Shown here one piece after another: positions 15,926 through 25,751 of a stretch of DNA of 64,000 nucleotides. Source of the DNA: Pseudomonas alcaliphila JAB1 (lineage in GTDB: Bacteria > Pseudomonadota > Gammaproteobacteria > Pseudomonadales > Pseudomonadaceae); assembly GCF_001941865.1 (NCBI RefSeq), contig NZ_CP016162.1:5276294-5340293 (forward strand). The letters are read 5' to 3'. The translations under genes were made by a program, and so were the position numbers. Below the pieces are notes generated by a model. It ran no database searches. It was not told where the DNA came from and saw nothing but the letters and a program-made list of their open reading frames with translations. How positions within the stretch are numbered: position 1 is the first letter of the stretch; the number at the start of each line of letters is the position of its first letter.

Positions 15926-16643
15926 ACAAGGACAGCGCCTCGTAGAGAGCGTCCAACTCCGCGAACTCACGCGTTACTGCCGGCAACTGCGGGCGACGCA
16001 ACAGCAAAACCGGCAATCCAAGCTCACGGGCGACCTGCAATTTCGGCTCGGTGGAGGCGCTGCCGCTGTTCTTGCTCACCAGCACGTCGCAGCGCAGGCG
16101 CGCGAACAGCGCGCGTTCCTCGTCCAGCGAGAACGGCCCGCGGGCGCCAATCACCTCTGCGCGCGGCAGTGCCGGCTCGGCCTGCAGGCAGCGCACCGTC
16201 CAGTGCTGGTGCGCGGGAATCTCGTGCAAATGCGCCAGCGGCTCGCGGCCGGAGGTGAAAAACGGCCGCTCAAAAGGCGCCAGTGCACGGGTCAGTTCAT
16301 CCCAGCCTTCCACCTCGCGCCAGTCGTCACCCGCGCCGGGTTGCCAGCCAGGGCGACGCAATGCCCAGCATGGCACGCCCGTCAGTTCTGCAGCGTGGGC
16401 CGCGTTTTGGCTGATCTGCGCCGCATAGGGGTGGGTCAGATCCAGCAGCAACTCGATGCCTTCGCGGTCGATAAAGGCCGCCAGACCTTCGGCACCGCCA
16501 AAGCCGCCGACGCGCACGCGGCAGGCCAGGTCATCCGGCACCCGACCAAGGCCGGCCAGGCTGTAGATGGTTTCCGGCCCCAGTCGACGCGCCAGACGCA
16601 GCGCCTCGGTGGTGCCACCGAGCAACAGGATGCGTGCGCTCAC
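15915..16643 (-). CDS. cobK: Precorrin-6A reductase
   Basis: NADPH-dependent reduction of precorrin-6A to precorrin-6B in the aerobic cobalamin pathway. The 242-residue protein opens with [17 protein letters not shown], the CobK/CbiJ nucleotide-binding signature, and has [11 protein letters not shown] and LVSKNSGS in the usual places. The ATG at 16643 overlaps the cobL stop (ATGA). The stop codon lies inside a palindromic repeat, so the last few residues are repeat-encoded. Confidence 0.93.
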   Translation of the reverse strand: MSARILLLGGTTEALRLARRLGPETIYSLAGLGRVPDDLACRVRVGGFGGAEGLAAFIDREGIELLLDLTHPYAAQISQNAAHAAELTGVPCWALRRPGWQPGAGDDWREVEGWDELTRALAPFERPFFTSGREPLAHLHEIPAHQHWTVRCLQAEPALPRAEVIGARGPFSLDEERALFARLRCDVLVSKNSGSASTEPKLQVARELGLPVLLLRRPQLPAVTREFAELDALYEALSLSGG

Positions 16644-17842
16644 GGTTTGCGCACCGCCAGCAGGGTGATTGGCAGCGCCGCGCGCCAGGTGTCGAAGCCG
16701 CCCAGCGGCTGCGCCTGGGCCACAGTGAACCGCAGCAGTTCGCCACCGTGCTGCTCACGGAAGGCGACCAGCACTGCCTCGCTCTGCAGGGTCACGGCAT
16801 TGGCCAGCAGGCGCCCGCCGGGCTTGAGCGCGTCCCAGCAATCATCCAGCACACCGGGTACGGTGACGCCACCGCCGATAAAGATGGCATCCGGCGCGGG
16901 CAGTCCATCCAGCGCCTCAGGCGCGGGCCCGGCGACCAGCTGCAGGCCGGGTACGCCGAGGGCATCGCGGTTGTGGCGGATATGATCCTGACGGCCCTCG
17001 TTGGCCTCGATGGCGATGGCGCGGCAGGCCGGGTGTGCGCGCATCCACTCGATGCCGATGGAGCCACAGCCGGCACCGACATCCCACAGCAGCTCGCCGG
17101 GCAGCGGCGCCAGCCGCGCCAGGGTCACTGCGCGCACGTCGCGCTTGGTCAGTTGGCCGTCGTGGCGGTAGGCGTCGTCAGGCAGACCACAGGTCGGTGG
17201 CAGCAGGTGTGCTCCGGCGTCGGCAAGGCACTCCACGGCCAGCAGGTTGAGGTCAGCGCCGCGCGGCAAGTCCCAGCTCGCGGCCAGGCCCTCGATACGG
17301 CGCTCCTCCAGGCCGCCCAGATGCTCCAGCAGAGTCAGGCGGCTGGCACCGAAACCACGAGCGCGCAGCGCTGCGGCAACCTGCGCGGGGGTGTCACCAT
17401 CGGCGCTCAACACCAGCAGGCGCGTACCGGGATAGAGACGGGCATTGAGCGTGGCCAGCGGCCGGCCGACCAAGGAGACCACCTCCACCTCCTGCAGCGG
17501 CCAGCCCAGGCGCGCCGCCGCCAGCGACACCGAAGACGGCGCAGGCAACACCTGCAACTCGTCGACCGGCACCTGGCGCGCCAGGCTGGCACCGACGCCA
17601 TAGAACATCGGATCACCGCTGGCCAGCACGCACACCGCCTCGCCGCGTCGGGCCAGCAACGGCTGCAGATCGAAGGGGCTGGGCCAGGTTTCCCGCTCGC
17701 CCGTGATGCACGGCGGCAACAGCGCCAGCTGGCGCGGCGCACCGACGATGCGCGTGGCCGCCAGCAAGGCGCGACGCGCGGCCTTGCCCAGGCCGGGGTA
17801 GCCGTCTTCGCCGATGCCAACCAGGGTCAACCAGGGTTTCAT
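16640..17842 (-). CDS. cobL: Precorrin-6Y C5,15-methyltransferase (decarboxylating)
   Basis: A 400-residue fusion of two domains that methylate C5 and C15 of precorrin-6B and decarboxylate the C12 acetate, giving precorrin-8. The N-terminal CbiE-type tetrapyrrole methylase (residues 1-200) begins [15 protein letters not shown]. The C-terminal CbiT-type class I methyltransferase carries [17 protein letters not shown] and DAIFIGGG. First gene of a cobL-cobK pair on the minus strand, divergent from cobG. The promoter region is shared with riboswitch 2 (17843-17912). Confidence 0.94.
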   Translation of the reverse strand: MKPWLTLVGIGEDGYPGLGKAARRALLAATRIVGAPRQLALLPPCITGERETWPSPFDLQPLLARRGEAVCVLASGDPMFYGVGASLARQVPVDELQVLPAPSSVSLAAARLGWPLQEVEVVSLVGRPLATLNARLYPGTRLLVLSADGDTPAQVAAALRARGFGASRLTLLEHLGGLEERRIEGLAASWDLPRGADLNLLAVECLADAGAHLLPPTCGLPDDAYRHDGQLTKRDVRAVTLARLAPLPGELLWDVGAGCGSIGIEWMRAHPACRAIAIEANEGRQDHIRHNRDALGVPGLQLVAGPAPEALDGLPAPDAIFIGGGVTVPGVLDDCWDALKPGGRLLANAVTLQSEAVLVAFREQHGGELLRFTVAQAQPLGGFDTWRAALPITLLAVRKP

Positions 17843-17912
17843 CCACCTACCTCACAAGTAGCCGACAAGGCGCGTGTCGCGGCGCCAGGCAAAGCGGGCA
17901 TAATAGCGCCTT

Positions 17913-18092
17913 CGTCGGTGCCCTTGAGTCGATACGACTCAACAGCGGGCCTAAGAGGGAATCCGGAGCGATCATCGATCGCCACCGAGCTGCCCCCGCA
18001 ACTGTAAACAGCGAGTCCAACGCAATCGGCCACTGGGTAACCGGGAAGGCGCGGCGGACCAAGACCTGTCAGCCAGGAGACCTGCCGACGAA
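17913..18092 (+). promoter_or_regulatory. Cobalamin riboswitch 2, upstream of cobG
   Basis: Aptamer elements in order on the plus strand: TCGGTGCCC, AGAGGGAATCCGG, GCTGCCCCCGCAACTGTAAA, the B12 box GCCACTG at 18029-18035, CCGGGAAGG and AGCCAGGAGACCTGCCGACG. A -10-like CATAAT lies at 17899-17904, just ahead of the aptamer; no clear -35 is visible. Sequence 18093-18196 is the probable expression platform and overlaps or abuts the cobG start. Confidence 0.93.
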
Positions 18093-18130
18093 CGCTGGTC
18101 GCGAGTGCCAACATCGGGCGGGGTGTACCG

Positions 18131-19510
18131 ATGCCATGGAGTCCCCTAAGGGATTTCGCTGGTTCGGTCGCCGCGTCGTTATCCACAGGTGACCGCTTGC
18201 CCACATCCGTCCGCCCTTCCGCCTGCCCCGGCCTGCTGCGCATCGTCCCCGCGCTCGATGGCGGCATCTGCCGCATCAAGCTGCCTGGCGGCGTGCTGCG
18301 CAGCGCCCAGGCGCGGGCGATTGCCGAGGCGGCCAGGCATTGTGCCAGCGGCGTACTGGAGCTGACCAACCGCAGCAACCTGCAGATTCGCGGCGTGCTT
18401 CCCGGCCAGGAAAGCGCGCTGATCGACGCCCTGCTTGGCGCCGACCTCGGCCCGCGCGTGGCCAGCGCCGACGATGTGCGCAACCTGCTGCTCAGCCCCG
18501 CCGCCGGCCTCGACCCACAGGCGCGGATGGACGTGCGCCCGCTGGCCAGCCAGTTGCTCGACCTGCTGCAGGACACCCCGGCGCTGCATGCACTGTCGCC
18601 CAAGTTCGCCCTGCAACTGGATGGCGGCGAAGCCCTGGCCATGCGCGAACACCCGCACGACCTGTGGCTGGCCGCCGAGAACGACCAGCACCTGCTGCTG
18701 GGCCTGGCCGGCTGCCCCGTCGACACGCCGCTGGCACGAGTCGAGGCGACTCAGGCGGTCGAGCTGGTGCGTCAGCTTCTACTGCTGTTCCTCGATTTGG
18801 CGACGCCCGAGCAATCGCGCATGCGCCAATTACTGGCACAGATCCCAACCGACGAGTTGCTACAACGCCTGCAGGCGCGCCTGGATTTTCCCCTGCAGCC
18901 GGCACCGGCCAATTGGCAGCCTGCCGCGACGATCAGCCGCTCGCCGGCAGGTATTTATCCACAGGCGCAGAACGGCCTGTGCATGGTGGTGGCCGGTGCG
19001 CAGTTGGGCCGTCTGCATGCCGAACAGCTGCTGACGCTCGCAGACCTCAGCGAGCGATTGGGCGACGGCGAGCTGCGCCTGACCCCCTGGCAAGGCGTGC
19101 TGCTGGGCAATGTGGCGGAGGAACAGGCCGACGAATTGCTGGCAGCACTGGGCGAACTCGGCCTGCTGACCCACATCGACGAGCCGCTGCTTGGCCTGGT
19201 CGCCTGCACCGGCTCGGCGGCCTGCGCGCGCGGTTTAGCCGACAGCAAGCACCACGCCCTGCACCTGGCGGAGCTGCTGCGCGAAAGCGGCGCCCGTCCG
19301 CAGGTGCATCTCAGCGCCTGCCCGCGCAGTTGCGCCAGCGCCCGCGTACAGCCCTATACCCTGCTGGCCAGCACGCCCGATCACTACCAGCTCTACCAAC
19401 GCACGCCCGAGGCGCCCGGTTTCGGCCGTCTGCTGGCGCCAGCCATGACCATCGACGAGGCCGGCGCCTGGTTCGCCCGCCAACACCCCGCAGGAACACC
19501 CGATGCTTGA
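18131..19510 (+). CDS. cobG: Precorrin-3B synthase
   Basis: Oxygen-dependent hydroxylation and lactone formation on precorrin-3A, the step that defines the aerobic pathway. It is a nitrite/sulfite-reductase-like iron-sulfur enzyme: TNRSNLQIRG near the N-terminus and the C-terminal cysteines in ACTGSAACARG and LSACPRSCASA would hold a 4Fe-4S cluster. The start is uncertain. The ATG at 18131 gives 459 residues but lies within the riboswitch platform; an in-frame TTG at 18197, just after AGGTGA, gives a start close to the conserved SACPGLLRIV segment and may be the true one. It overlaps cobH by eight bases. Confidence 0.9.
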   Translation: MPWSPLRDFAGSVAASLSTGDRLPTSVRPSACPGLLRIVPALDGGICRIKLPGGVLRSAQARAIAEAARHCASGVLELTNRSNLQIRGVLPGQESALIDALLGADLGPRVASADDVRNLLLSPAAGLDPQARMDVRPLASQLLDLLQDTPALHALSPKFALQLDGGEALAMREHPHDLWLAAENDQHLLLGLAGCPVDTPLARVEATQAVELVRQLLLLFLDLATPEQSRMRQLLAQIPTDELLQRLQARLDFPLQPAPANWQPAATISRSPAGIYPQAQNGLCMVVAGAQLGRLHAEQLLTLADLSERLGDGELRLTPWQGVLLGNVAEEQADELLAALGELGLLTHIDEPLLGLVACTGSAACARGLADSKHHALHLAELLRESGARPQVHLSACPRSCASARVQPYTLLASTPDHYQLYQRTPEAPGFGRLLAPAMTIDEAGAWFARQHPAGTPDA

Positions 19511-20129
19511 TTACATCCGCGACGGCCAGGAAATCTACCGCCGCTCCTTCGCCACCATCCGCGCCGAGGCCAACCTCGACGGCATCCCCGCCGACCTGGA
19601 AAAACTCGCCGTACGGGTGATCCATGCCTGCGGCATGGTCGACGTGGTGGAGGATCTGCGCTTCTCCCCCGGTGCCGGCGCGGCCGGTCGTGCCGCGCTG
19701 CTGGCTGGTGCGCCGATTCTCTGCGATGCGCGCATGGTCGCCGAGGGCATCACCCGCCCGCGCCTGCCGGCGAACAACCAGGTGATCTGCACCCTGCACG
19801 ACGCCGGCGTGCCGGAACTGGCCCGCGAAGTCGGTAATACTCGCTCGGCGGTGGCCCTGGAGCACTGGCGCGAACACCTGGAAGGCAGCGTGGTGGTGAT
19901 CGGCAACGCGCCCACGGCGCTGTTCTACCTGCTGGAAATGCTCGACGCCGGCGCGCCGAAGCCGGCACTGATCATCGGCATGCCGGTGGGCTTTATCGGC
20001 GCGGCGGAATCCAAGGACGCCCTGGCCGCAGACAGCCGTGGCGTGCCCTACGTGATCGTCCGTGGTCGCCGTGGCGGCAGCGCCATGGCGGTGGCGGCGG
20101 TCAACGCCCTCGCCTCGGAGGTGGAATGA
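19503..20129 (+). CDS. cobH: Precorrin-8X methylmutase
   Basis: Moves the C11 methyl group to C12, converting precorrin-8X to hydrogenobyrinate. The 208-residue protein has the typical opening [17 protein letters not shown] and the catalytic histidine in [11 protein letters not shown] (His41). [14 protein letters not shown] and ESKDALA are conserved family blocks. The gene is coupled to cobG (8-bp overlap) and cobI (4-bp overlap). Confidence 0.95.
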   Translation: MLDYIRDGQEIYRRSFATIRAEANLDGIPADLEKLAVRVIHACGMVDVVEDLRFSPGAGAAGRAALLAGAPILCDARMVAEGITRPRLPANNQVICTLHDAGVPELAREVGNTRSAVALEHWREHLEGSVVVIGNAPTALFYLLEMLDAGAPKPALIIGMPVGFIGAAESKDALAADSRGVPYVIVRGRRGGSAMAVAAVNALASEVE

Positions 20130-20869
20130 TGGCCGGTCGTCTGCTCGGTCTCGGCGTCGGCCCTGGCGACCCCGAGCTGCTTACCCTCAAGGCGCTGCGC
20201 CTGCTCAAAAGCGCGCCGGTGGTGGCCTACTTCGTGGCCAAGGCCAAGCACAACGCCGGCCACGGCGGCAATGCCTTCGGCATCATCGAAGAGCACCTGG
20301 ACGCCGCCCAACAGCGCCTGCCGCTGGTCTACCCGGTGACCACCGAGAAGCTCGCCCCGCCGCTGTCCTACGAGGATGTGATCGCCGACTTCTACGACAC
20401 CTGCGCACAGCAGATCGCCCAGTTGCTGGACGCCGGCCAGGACGTGGCGGTGATCTGCGAAGGCGACCCGTTCTTCTACGGCTCCTACATGTACCTGCAT
20501 GACCGCCTGGCCGACCGCTACGAAGTGGAAGTGGTGCCTGGCGTGTGCTCGATGCTCGGCTGCGCCTCGGTGCTCGGCACGCCGCTGGTGTACCGCAACC
20601 AGAGCTTGAGCGTGCTCTCCGGCGTGCTGCCGGAAGACGAGCTGGAACAGCGCCTGCGCGACGCCGAAGCGGCGGTGGTGATGAAGCTCGGGCGCAACTT
20701 CGACAAGGTGCGCCGCGTGCTGCGCAAGCTCGGTCTGGACGACCGCGCCCATTACGTCGAACGCGCGACCATGGCCAGCCAGAAGATCGTCGCGCTGGAC
20801 GAGGTGGAGCCGATGGATTCGCCGTATTTCTCGATGATTCTGGTGCCCGGCCAGAAATGGCGGGGGTGA
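20126..20869 (+). CDS. cobI: Precorrin-2 C20-methyltransferase
   Basis: SAM-dependent methylation of precorrin-2 at C20 to precorrin-3A. A 247-residue tetrapyrrole methylase with [19 protein letters not shown] at the N-terminus, [15 protein letters not shown] in the middle and [14 protein letters not shown] after it. Third gene of the cobGHI unit; a repeat-filled gap separates it from cobJ. Confidence 0.95.
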   Translation: MMAGRLLGLGVGPGDPELLTLKALRLLKSAPVVAYFVAKAKHNAGHGGNAFGIIEEHLDAAQQRLPLVYPVTTEKLAPPLSYEDVIADFYDTCAQQIAQLLDAGQDVAVICEGDPFFYGSYMYLHDRLADRYEVEVVPGVCSMLGCASVLGTPLVYRNQSLSVLSGVLPEDELEQRLRDAEAAVVMKLGRNFDKVRRVLRKLGLDDRAHYVERATMASQKIVALDEVEPMDSPYFSMILVPGQKWRG

Positions 20870-20889
20870 GACACCCGATATGCTTGCCT

Positions 20890-20995
20890 CCCCTCTCCCG
20901 CTTGCGGGAGAGGGGCCGGGGGAGAGGGTTGGGCCAGTAACTCCGTGTCGCCTGAGCCGCCCTCTCCCCAACCCTCTCCCATAAATGGGAGAGGG
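20890..20995. repeat. CCCTCTCCC-type palindromic repeats
   Basis: CCCCTCTCCCGC-TTGC... (20890-20915) forms a near-perfect hairpin of CCCTCTCCCGC against GCGGGAGAGGG. CCCTCTCCC-ATAAAT-GGGAGAGGG (20972-20995) is a second one. Between them GGGGGAGAGGGTTGGG and CCCTCTCCCCAACCCTCT also pair. These may act as intergenic RNA hairpins after cobI. Confidence 0.65.
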
Positions 20996-21051
20996 AGCAG
21001 TCCGTGTATGAACGAAGCAATTCATTTACCTCAACACACAGGACTCAGCTC

Positions 21052-21103
21052 GTAGCCCGGATGTAATCCGGGAAACCCATTCCCCGGATTGCATCCGGGC
21101 TAC
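21052..21103. repeat. GTAGCCCGGATG inverted repeat
   Basis: GTAGCCCGGATGTAATCCGG (from 21052) and its inverted partner CCGGATTGCATCCGGGCTAC (to 21103) form a 52-bp dyad ending 12 bp before the cobJ start codon. A half copy occurs at 59332. Confidence 0.7.
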
Positions 21104-21115
21104 AGGATTTACCGC

Positions 21116-22765
21116 ATGAACATCGTCATCCTCGGCGCCAGCGCGCTGGCCACTGCACAACGTCTCAAGGCGCTTTATCCACAGGCGGTGATCCACGGCC
21201 TGCGCGGGCGCGCCGACGGCGCCGAGCGCCACTACGACGAGTTCGGCGAGACCCTGCGCGCCCTGTATCGCACTGGCCAGCCGCTTGTGGTGCTATGCGC
21301 CGCCGGGATCGTCATCCGTAGCCTGGCCGCGCTGCTGGCGGAAAAGGGCGCCGAGCCGCCGGTACTGGCCCTGGCCGAAGACGGCAGCGCGGTGGTGCCG
21401 CTGCTCGGCGGCCTGGCCGGGGTCAACCGCTTGGCCCGCGAGATCGCCGCCTACCTGGGCGTAGCGCCGGCCATCACCACCAGTGGCGAGCTGCGCTTCG
21501 GCACCTGCCTGCTGGAGCCGCCAGCCGGTTATGCCCTGGCCGACCTGCAGCAGGGCAAGCGCTTCGTCAGCGACCTGCTCGGCGGCGAAAGCGTGCGTAT
21601 CGAAGGCCAGGCGCCCTGGCTGGAGGCGGCGCAGCTGCCAGTAGATAAGACCGCGTCGCGGGTTATCCATGTCACCGCCGAGCAACGTCCACCGAGGGCC
21701 GACGAACTGTTGATCCACCCGCGCTGCGCAGCCGCGTTGATCGAACGCCCCGGCGCCGACCTACCGACCCGCCTGCAGCAGGCGCTGAGCGATGCCAACC
21801 TGGCGCCGCAAGCGCTGGCCGTTCTGCTCGCGGACAAAGCCTGGATGGCCAACGCCGACCTGCACGCAGCGGCACGCGAACAGAACCTTCCGCTGCGCTT
21901 TATTCACAGCACAGCCGAGCTGCCGCCCGGACGCCATGTCGGCGATGGCCTGCGCCTGCTGCTGGGTGAACAGCCGCTGGATATCGAACGCCTCGGCCAG
22001 CGCCGTGGCCGCCTCAGCGTGGTCGGCCTCGGCCCCGGTGCAGCCGAGCATATGACCCCCGCCGTGCGCCGCGCCCTCGACGAGGCCGAAGATCTGCTCG
22101 GCTACGACACCTACGTGAAGATGGCCGGCCCGCTGCGCGCCGATCAATGCCTACACCCCAGCGACAACCGCGAGGAACTGCAGCGCGCCGCACATGCCTT
22201 CGAGTTGGCCGCCAGCGGCCGCCGGGTGGTGATGATCTCCTCCGGCGACCCCGGCGTGTTCGCCATGGCCGCCGCCGTGATGGAGGCGCTGGAAAGCCCG
22301 CAAAGCGAGGCCTGGCACGGCGTCGAGCTGGAGGTGCTGCCGGGCGTCTCCGCTGCTCTGGCCACCGCCGCCAAGGCCGGCGCGCCGCTGGGTCACGACT
22401 TCTGCCTGATATCCCTGTCCGACAACCTCAAGCCCTGGGCGGTGATCGAAAAACGCCTGCAGCACGCCGCCGCCGCGGATCTGGCCATGGCCTTCTACAA
22501 CCCGATCTCCAAGTCCCGCCCCTGGCAGCTCGGTCGCGCCCTGGAACTGCTGCGCCAGCACCGCGAACCGCAGACCCTGGTGGTACTCGGCCGCGATATC
22601 GGCCGTCCCGCCGAAGCCCTGCGCAACCTCACCCTCGGCGAGCTGACGCCGGAGATGGTCGACATGCGCACCCTGGTGATCATCGGCTCCAGCCAGACCC
22701 GCCGCTTCCCCCGTGCCGATGGCGGCGAGTGGGTCTATACGCCGCGCTGGTATCCCGATCTGTAG
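21116..22765 (+). CDS. cobJ: CbiG-like/precorrin-3B C17-methyltransferase fusion
   Basis: A 549-residue fusion protein. Residues 1-300 are CbiG/CobE-like (MNIVILGASALATAQRL, VVLCAAGIVIRSLAALL, PLLGGLAGVNRLAREIA, then a CobE-like domain near 225-290). Residues 300-549 are the CobJ methylase (RLSVVGLGPGAAEHMTP, SSGDPGVFAMAAAVMEA, AFYNPISKSRPWQLG), which methylates C17 with ring contraction of precorrin-3B to precorrin-4. The ATG at 21116 is preferred to an earlier in-frame ATG that lies within the palindromic repeat. The last bases of the gene are included in the 126-bp repeat periodicity that follows. Confidence 0.93.
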   Translation: MNIVILGASALATAQRLKALYPQAVIHGLRGRADGAERHYDEFGETLRALYRTGQPLVVLCAAGIVIRSLAALLAEKGAEPPVLALAEDGSAVVPLLGGLAGVNRLAREIAAYLGVAPAITTSGELRFGTCLLEPPAGYALADLQQGKRFVSDLLGGESVRIEGQAPWLEAAQLPVDKTASRVIHVTAEQRPPRADELLIHPRCAAALIERPGADLPTRLQQALSDANLAPQALAVLLADKAWMANADLHAAAREQNLPLRFIHSTAELPPGRHVGDGLRLLLGEQPLDIERLGQRRGRLSVVGLGPGAAEHMTPAVRRALDEAEDLLGYDTYVKMAGPLRADQCLHPSDNREELQRAAHAFELAASGRRVVMISSGDPGVFAMAAAVMEALESPQSEAWHGVELEVLPGVSAALATAAKAGAPLGHDFCLISLSDNLKPWAVIEKRLQHAAAADLAMAFYNPISKSRPWQLGRALELLRQHREPQTLVVLGRDIGRPAEALRNLTLGELTPEMVDMRTLVIIGSSQTRRFPRADGGEWVYTPRWYPDL

Positions 22766-23100
22766 GAGCCCGCTTGCGGGCGATACAGCACCATCGGATA
22801 CCTTGATCGCCGGCAAGCCGGCTCCTACGAAAAGCGCGTCTGCGCGCACCTTACAGACCCACGCACCAAGTGCCGGTATCCCAACCCGTAGGAGCCCGCT
22901 TGCGGGCGATCCAGCACCGTCGGACACCTTGATCGCCGGCAAGCCGGCTCCTACGAAAAGCGCGTCTGCGCACACCTTACAGACCCACGCACCAAGTGCC
23001 GGTATCCCAACCCGTAGGAGCCCGCTTGCGGGCGATCCGGCACCGTCGAACACCTTGATCGCCGGCAAGCCGGCTCCTACGAACGGCGCGTCTGCACAAA
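22762..23100. repeat. Tandem array of three 126-bp BIME units
   Basis: Three nearly identical units start at 22762, 22888 and 23014, exactly 126 bp apart. Each holds GTAGGAGCCCGCTTGCGGGC and, 43 bp later, the inverted GATCGCCGGCAAGCCGGCTC. The linker CTTACAGACCCACGCACCAA repeats too. The periodicity reaches back into cobJ: GGTATCCC at 22749-22756 recurs at 22875-22882 and again 126 bp later. The 400-bp gap before the AraC gene contains nothing else recognisable. Confidence 0.92.
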
Positions 23101-23165
23101 CCTTCTAGTCCTGTTCGCCGAACGCGGTAAGCTCAAGCGTTCACAGCACAAACGGGCAACAGGCG

Positions 23166-24008
23166 ATGAACGCGCAATCTTGGGTCGACCTCAAGCAGGA
23201 TGCCGATACCGGCATCGAGGTGATCCGTGCGCATTTCGAGGGCCACGCCTACGACCCGCACTGGCACGACAGCTACCTGATCGGCTTTACCGAGCAGGGC
23301 GTGCAGCAGTTCCACTGCCGCCGTGCGCTGTTCAGCAGCGTGCCGGGGCAGACCTTCTTCCTCGGGCCCGGCGATATTCACGACGGCCATGCGCCGGCAC
23401 CGGGCGGTTTCACCTACTCCACGCTCTATCTCGAGCCGATCTGGCTGCAGCGTGCGCTGCCGGCGTTGTTCGAGCAGGCGCCTGGCGACTGCCTGCCCGG
23501 CGTGCCGCGCACCCAGCCGGACGACCCCGGCCTGCTGCCGTGCATCGCCAACGCCCTGCAGGCATTACGCGACGGAGAGCCACGCATGGTGCGCGACGCA
23601 GCACTCGATGCGCTGCTGGAACGCATCTCGCGCAGCCTGCACTGGCGCCAGCGCCTGCCGGGTAATCCGCAGATTCCCAGCGTGGCCCTGCGCGCCCGCG
23701 ACTACCTGCACGCGCATTTTCAGCAGAACATCGGCCTCGACGAACTGGCGCGAGTCTGCGGCGTCGACCGCTTCCGCCTGAGCCGTGCGTTCAAGGCCGC
23801 CTTCGGCATCGCCCCACACGGCTACCTGATCCAGCTGCGCCTGGTGCGCGCCCGCCGGCTGCTGGCCCTCGGCACGGCACCGGCGGATGTCGCCAGCGAC
23901 CTGGGCTTCGCCGACCAGAGTCACCTGGGCCGCTGGTTCCGCCGCGCCAACGGCCTTACCCCGGGCGCCTACCGCAGCCTCTGCACAAAGCTTCAAGACC
24001 ACGGATAG
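23166..24008 (+). CDS. AraC-family transcriptional regulator
   Basis: A 280-residue regulator. The N-terminal cupin-like sensing domain (residues 15-150) contains HWHDSYLIGFTEQG and LGPGDIHDGHAP. The C-terminal double helix-turn-helix contains LDELARVCGVDRFRLSRAFK and VASDLGFADQSHLGRWFRR. The LysE-type exporter encoded 75 bp downstream is a common partner, so amino-acid-responsive control of that exporter is likely but inferred. Confidence 0.88.
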   Translation: MNAQSWVDLKQDADTGIEVIRAHFEGHAYDPHWHDSYLIGFTEQGVQQFHCRRALFSSVPGQTFFLGPGDIHDGHAPAPGGFTYSTLYLEPIWLQRALPALFEQAPGDCLPGVPRTQPDDPGLLPCIANALQALRDGEPRMVRDAALDALLERISRSLHWRQRLPGNPQIPSVALRARDYLHAHFQQNIGLDELARVCGVDRFRLSRAFKAAFGIAPHGYLIQLRLVRARRLLALGTAPADVASDLGFADQSHLGRWFRRANGLTPGAYRSLCTKLQDHG

Positions 24009-24082
24009 ACCGAGCCGGACAATCGCGCCATACCCGATATGGAGCGATGCCCGATGCCCTTCACTGCTCAACGAGCGCGGCC

Positions 24083-24682
24083 ATGAACCAGTGGCTGCCC
24101 TTCATCCTCTTCGCCTCAGTGGCGTCGATCACCCCCGGCCCGACCAACCTGCTGATCCTCGGCAGCGCCGCCCGCTTCGGCCTGTCCATCGCCCTGGCCA
24201 TCGCCTTGGGCGCCAGCCTCGCTGCCAGTCTGATGCTGCTGGTGGTTGGCCTGGGCCTCGGCGAACTACTGGCCCGCGCCCCGCTGATGCAGACGGCGAT
24301 GACCTGGGCCGGCGCGGCCTGGATCAGCTGGATGGCCTGCAAGCTCATGCGCACCGAAGCTGCCGGCCTGGACGAGCGCAGCGTCGACCGGCGCCAGGGC
24401 TTCGCCCAGGGCGCCGGCCTGCAACTGATCAACCCCAAGACCTGGCTGATGAGCGTCTCGGTCACGGCGATCTTCCTCGACGGCCAGGCCTCGTTCGGCG
24501 CGGTGGCGAGCTACGCGGCGCTGTTCCTGCTGGTGTCCACGCCCTGCCTGCTGGCCTGGGGTGTGCTGGGCGCCGGCGGCGCGCGCCTGTTGCGGCAACC
24601 GGCCAGGCTGCTGCTGTTCAACCGCTGCATGGCCATTTTACTGCTCGCTTCGGTGTGGCTGCCGCTGCTGGCAAGCCTGTAG
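24083..24682 (+). CDS. LysE/RhtB-family amino acid exporter
   Basis: A 199-residue inner-membrane protein with about six hydrophobic segments and the family opening SITPGPTNLLILGSAARFG. QLINPKTWLMSV is the conserved mid-protein block. The ATG at 24083 (MNQWLPFILF) matches usual LysE N-termini; an in-frame ATG at 24047 has GGAG only two bases away and would add twelve unlikely residues. Probably exports amino acids or related metabolites under the upstream AraC regulator. Confidence 0.87.
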   Translation: MNQWLPFILFASVASITPGPTNLLILGSAARFGLSIALAIALGASLAASLMLLVVGLGLGELLARAPLMQTAMTWAGAAWISWMACKLMRTEAAGLDERSVDRRQGFAQGAGLQLINPKTWLMSVSVTAIFLDGQASFGAVASYAALFLLVSTPCLLAWGVLGAGGARLLRQPARLLLFNRCMAILLLASVWLPLLASL

Positions 24683-24689
24683 GTGCGCC

Positions 24690-24771
24690 GCCCCGGCGCG
24701 AAGCGATTGCGGCGATGCCGCGATACCGAGTTTATCCGCGGCATTCGCCGCGGGGCGCGGCTCCTACAACA
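24690..24771. repeat. Degenerate REP-like palindromes after lysE
   Basis: GCGGCGATGCCGC (about 24710) and CCGCGGCATTCGCCGCGG (about 24737) precede GGCGCGGCTCCTAC (about 24757). Convergent genes meet here, so hairpins in this stretch could end both transcripts. Confidence 0.45.
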
Positions 24772-25744
24772 CACCACCCTGACGGCGGAAGGTGCCGGGC
24801 GCCACGCCGAAACGCTGGCGGAACAGCTTGCCCAGGTGGCTGGCATCGCCGACGCCGATCTCGTCGGCGAGTTGCGCCAGGCTGTGGCTGGAGTTGAGCA
24901 GGCGCCAGCGCACGTGCTGCAGGCGCAGCTCGTTCCAGTATTCGCGTGCGCTCATACCCTGGCTGGCGTGGAATAGGCGATCCAGCTGACGCCGGCCGAT
25001 GCCAACGCTCGCCGCCAGCTGCTCGATGCCATCGGCACTGGCCAGGCCGTGACGCATCAGGGCGATGGCGCGGTCGACATGGCGCTCACCGCTCGGCGTG
25101 GTGTGCAGCGAACGCAGCGCATGCTGGCCGCTGCGCGTCTCGTCCACCAGCATGTCGGCCAGGCCCTTGAGCGCCCGCGCCCGGCCGCTGCCCTGGGCCA
25201 ACAGCTCCACCGCCAGGTCGATGGCCGCCGTGCCGCCAGCGCAGGAGATACGCGCGCCATCGAAGCAGTACAGGCGCTCGCGGGCTAGGCGCAAGTTCGG
25301 GAAGCTGGCACGGAATTCCGCCTCATGGCGCCAGTGCACTGCCACCCGATGACCGTCGAGCAGGCCGCAGGCGGCGAGCAGGAAGCTGGCATTGTCGATC
25401 GCCACCAGTTTCACTCCGGTGCGTGCGGCGCGACGCAGCAACGGCTGGTAAGCCGGCGCCAGCGCGGCAGTGGCCTGCGCGTTGCGCCCACCGAACAGCA
25501 CCAGATAGTCGTAGTCGGCCAGCTTCAGCTCGTCCGGCGTGGCCTCGATACGCAGCGCCGCACCGCTGCTGGACAGCACATGCCCTGGCTGCAGGCCGAG
25601 AATCGTCCAGGCGCAATAGCGCTGGCGGCTGTAGTCCTCGTCGTCGGCGCTGAAGCGCAACTTGTCGAGAAAACCACCGAACGGCAGCAGGGCAAATTCC
25701 GGCAGGGGCAGCAAGAGAAAACGCAGGTCGGGGCTTTCGGCCAT
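24764..25744 (-). CDS. GlxA-family regulator (DJ-1/PfpI domain plus AraC helix-turn-helix)
   Basis: A 326-residue regulator. Residues 1-190 form a class I glutamine-amidotransferase-like domain (FLLLPLPEFALLPFGGFLD, DYLVLFGGRN, FLLAACGLLDG); the usual nucleophile position reads NASFLLAACG, so it is a sensor rather than an enzyme. Residues 215-326 are an AraC-type double HTH (IEQLAASVGIGRRQLDRLFH, LADEIGVGDASHLGKLFRQ). The ATG at 25744 is used because the in-frame ATG at 25840 would overlap the divergent lysE start. It is divergent from an exporter gene, with paired direct repeats between them. This architecture resembles ArgR/GbdR-type regulators. Confidence 0.88.
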   Translation of the reverse strand: MAESPDLRFLLLPLPEFALLPFGGFLDKLRFSADDEDYSRQRYCAWTILGLQPGHVLSSSGAALRIEATPDELKLADYDYLVLFGGRNAQATAALAPAYQPLLRRAARTGVKLVAIDNASFLLAACGLLDGHRVAVHWRHEAEFRASFPNLRLARERLYCFDGARISCAGGTAAIDLAVELLAQGSGRARALKGLADMLVDETRSGQHALRSLHTTPSGERHVDRAIALMRHGLASADGIEQLAASVGIGRRQLDRLFHASQGMSAREYWNELRLQHVRWRLLNSSHSLAQLADEIGVGDASHLGKLFRQRFGVAPGTFRRQGGVL

Positions 25745-25751
25745 GTGATGT

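Noticed and set aside
22762..23100. Possible CRISPR array
   Set aside because: Three units of 126 bp with identical linkers and internal inverted REPs; CRISPRs have short repeats with different spacers. No cas genes nearby.
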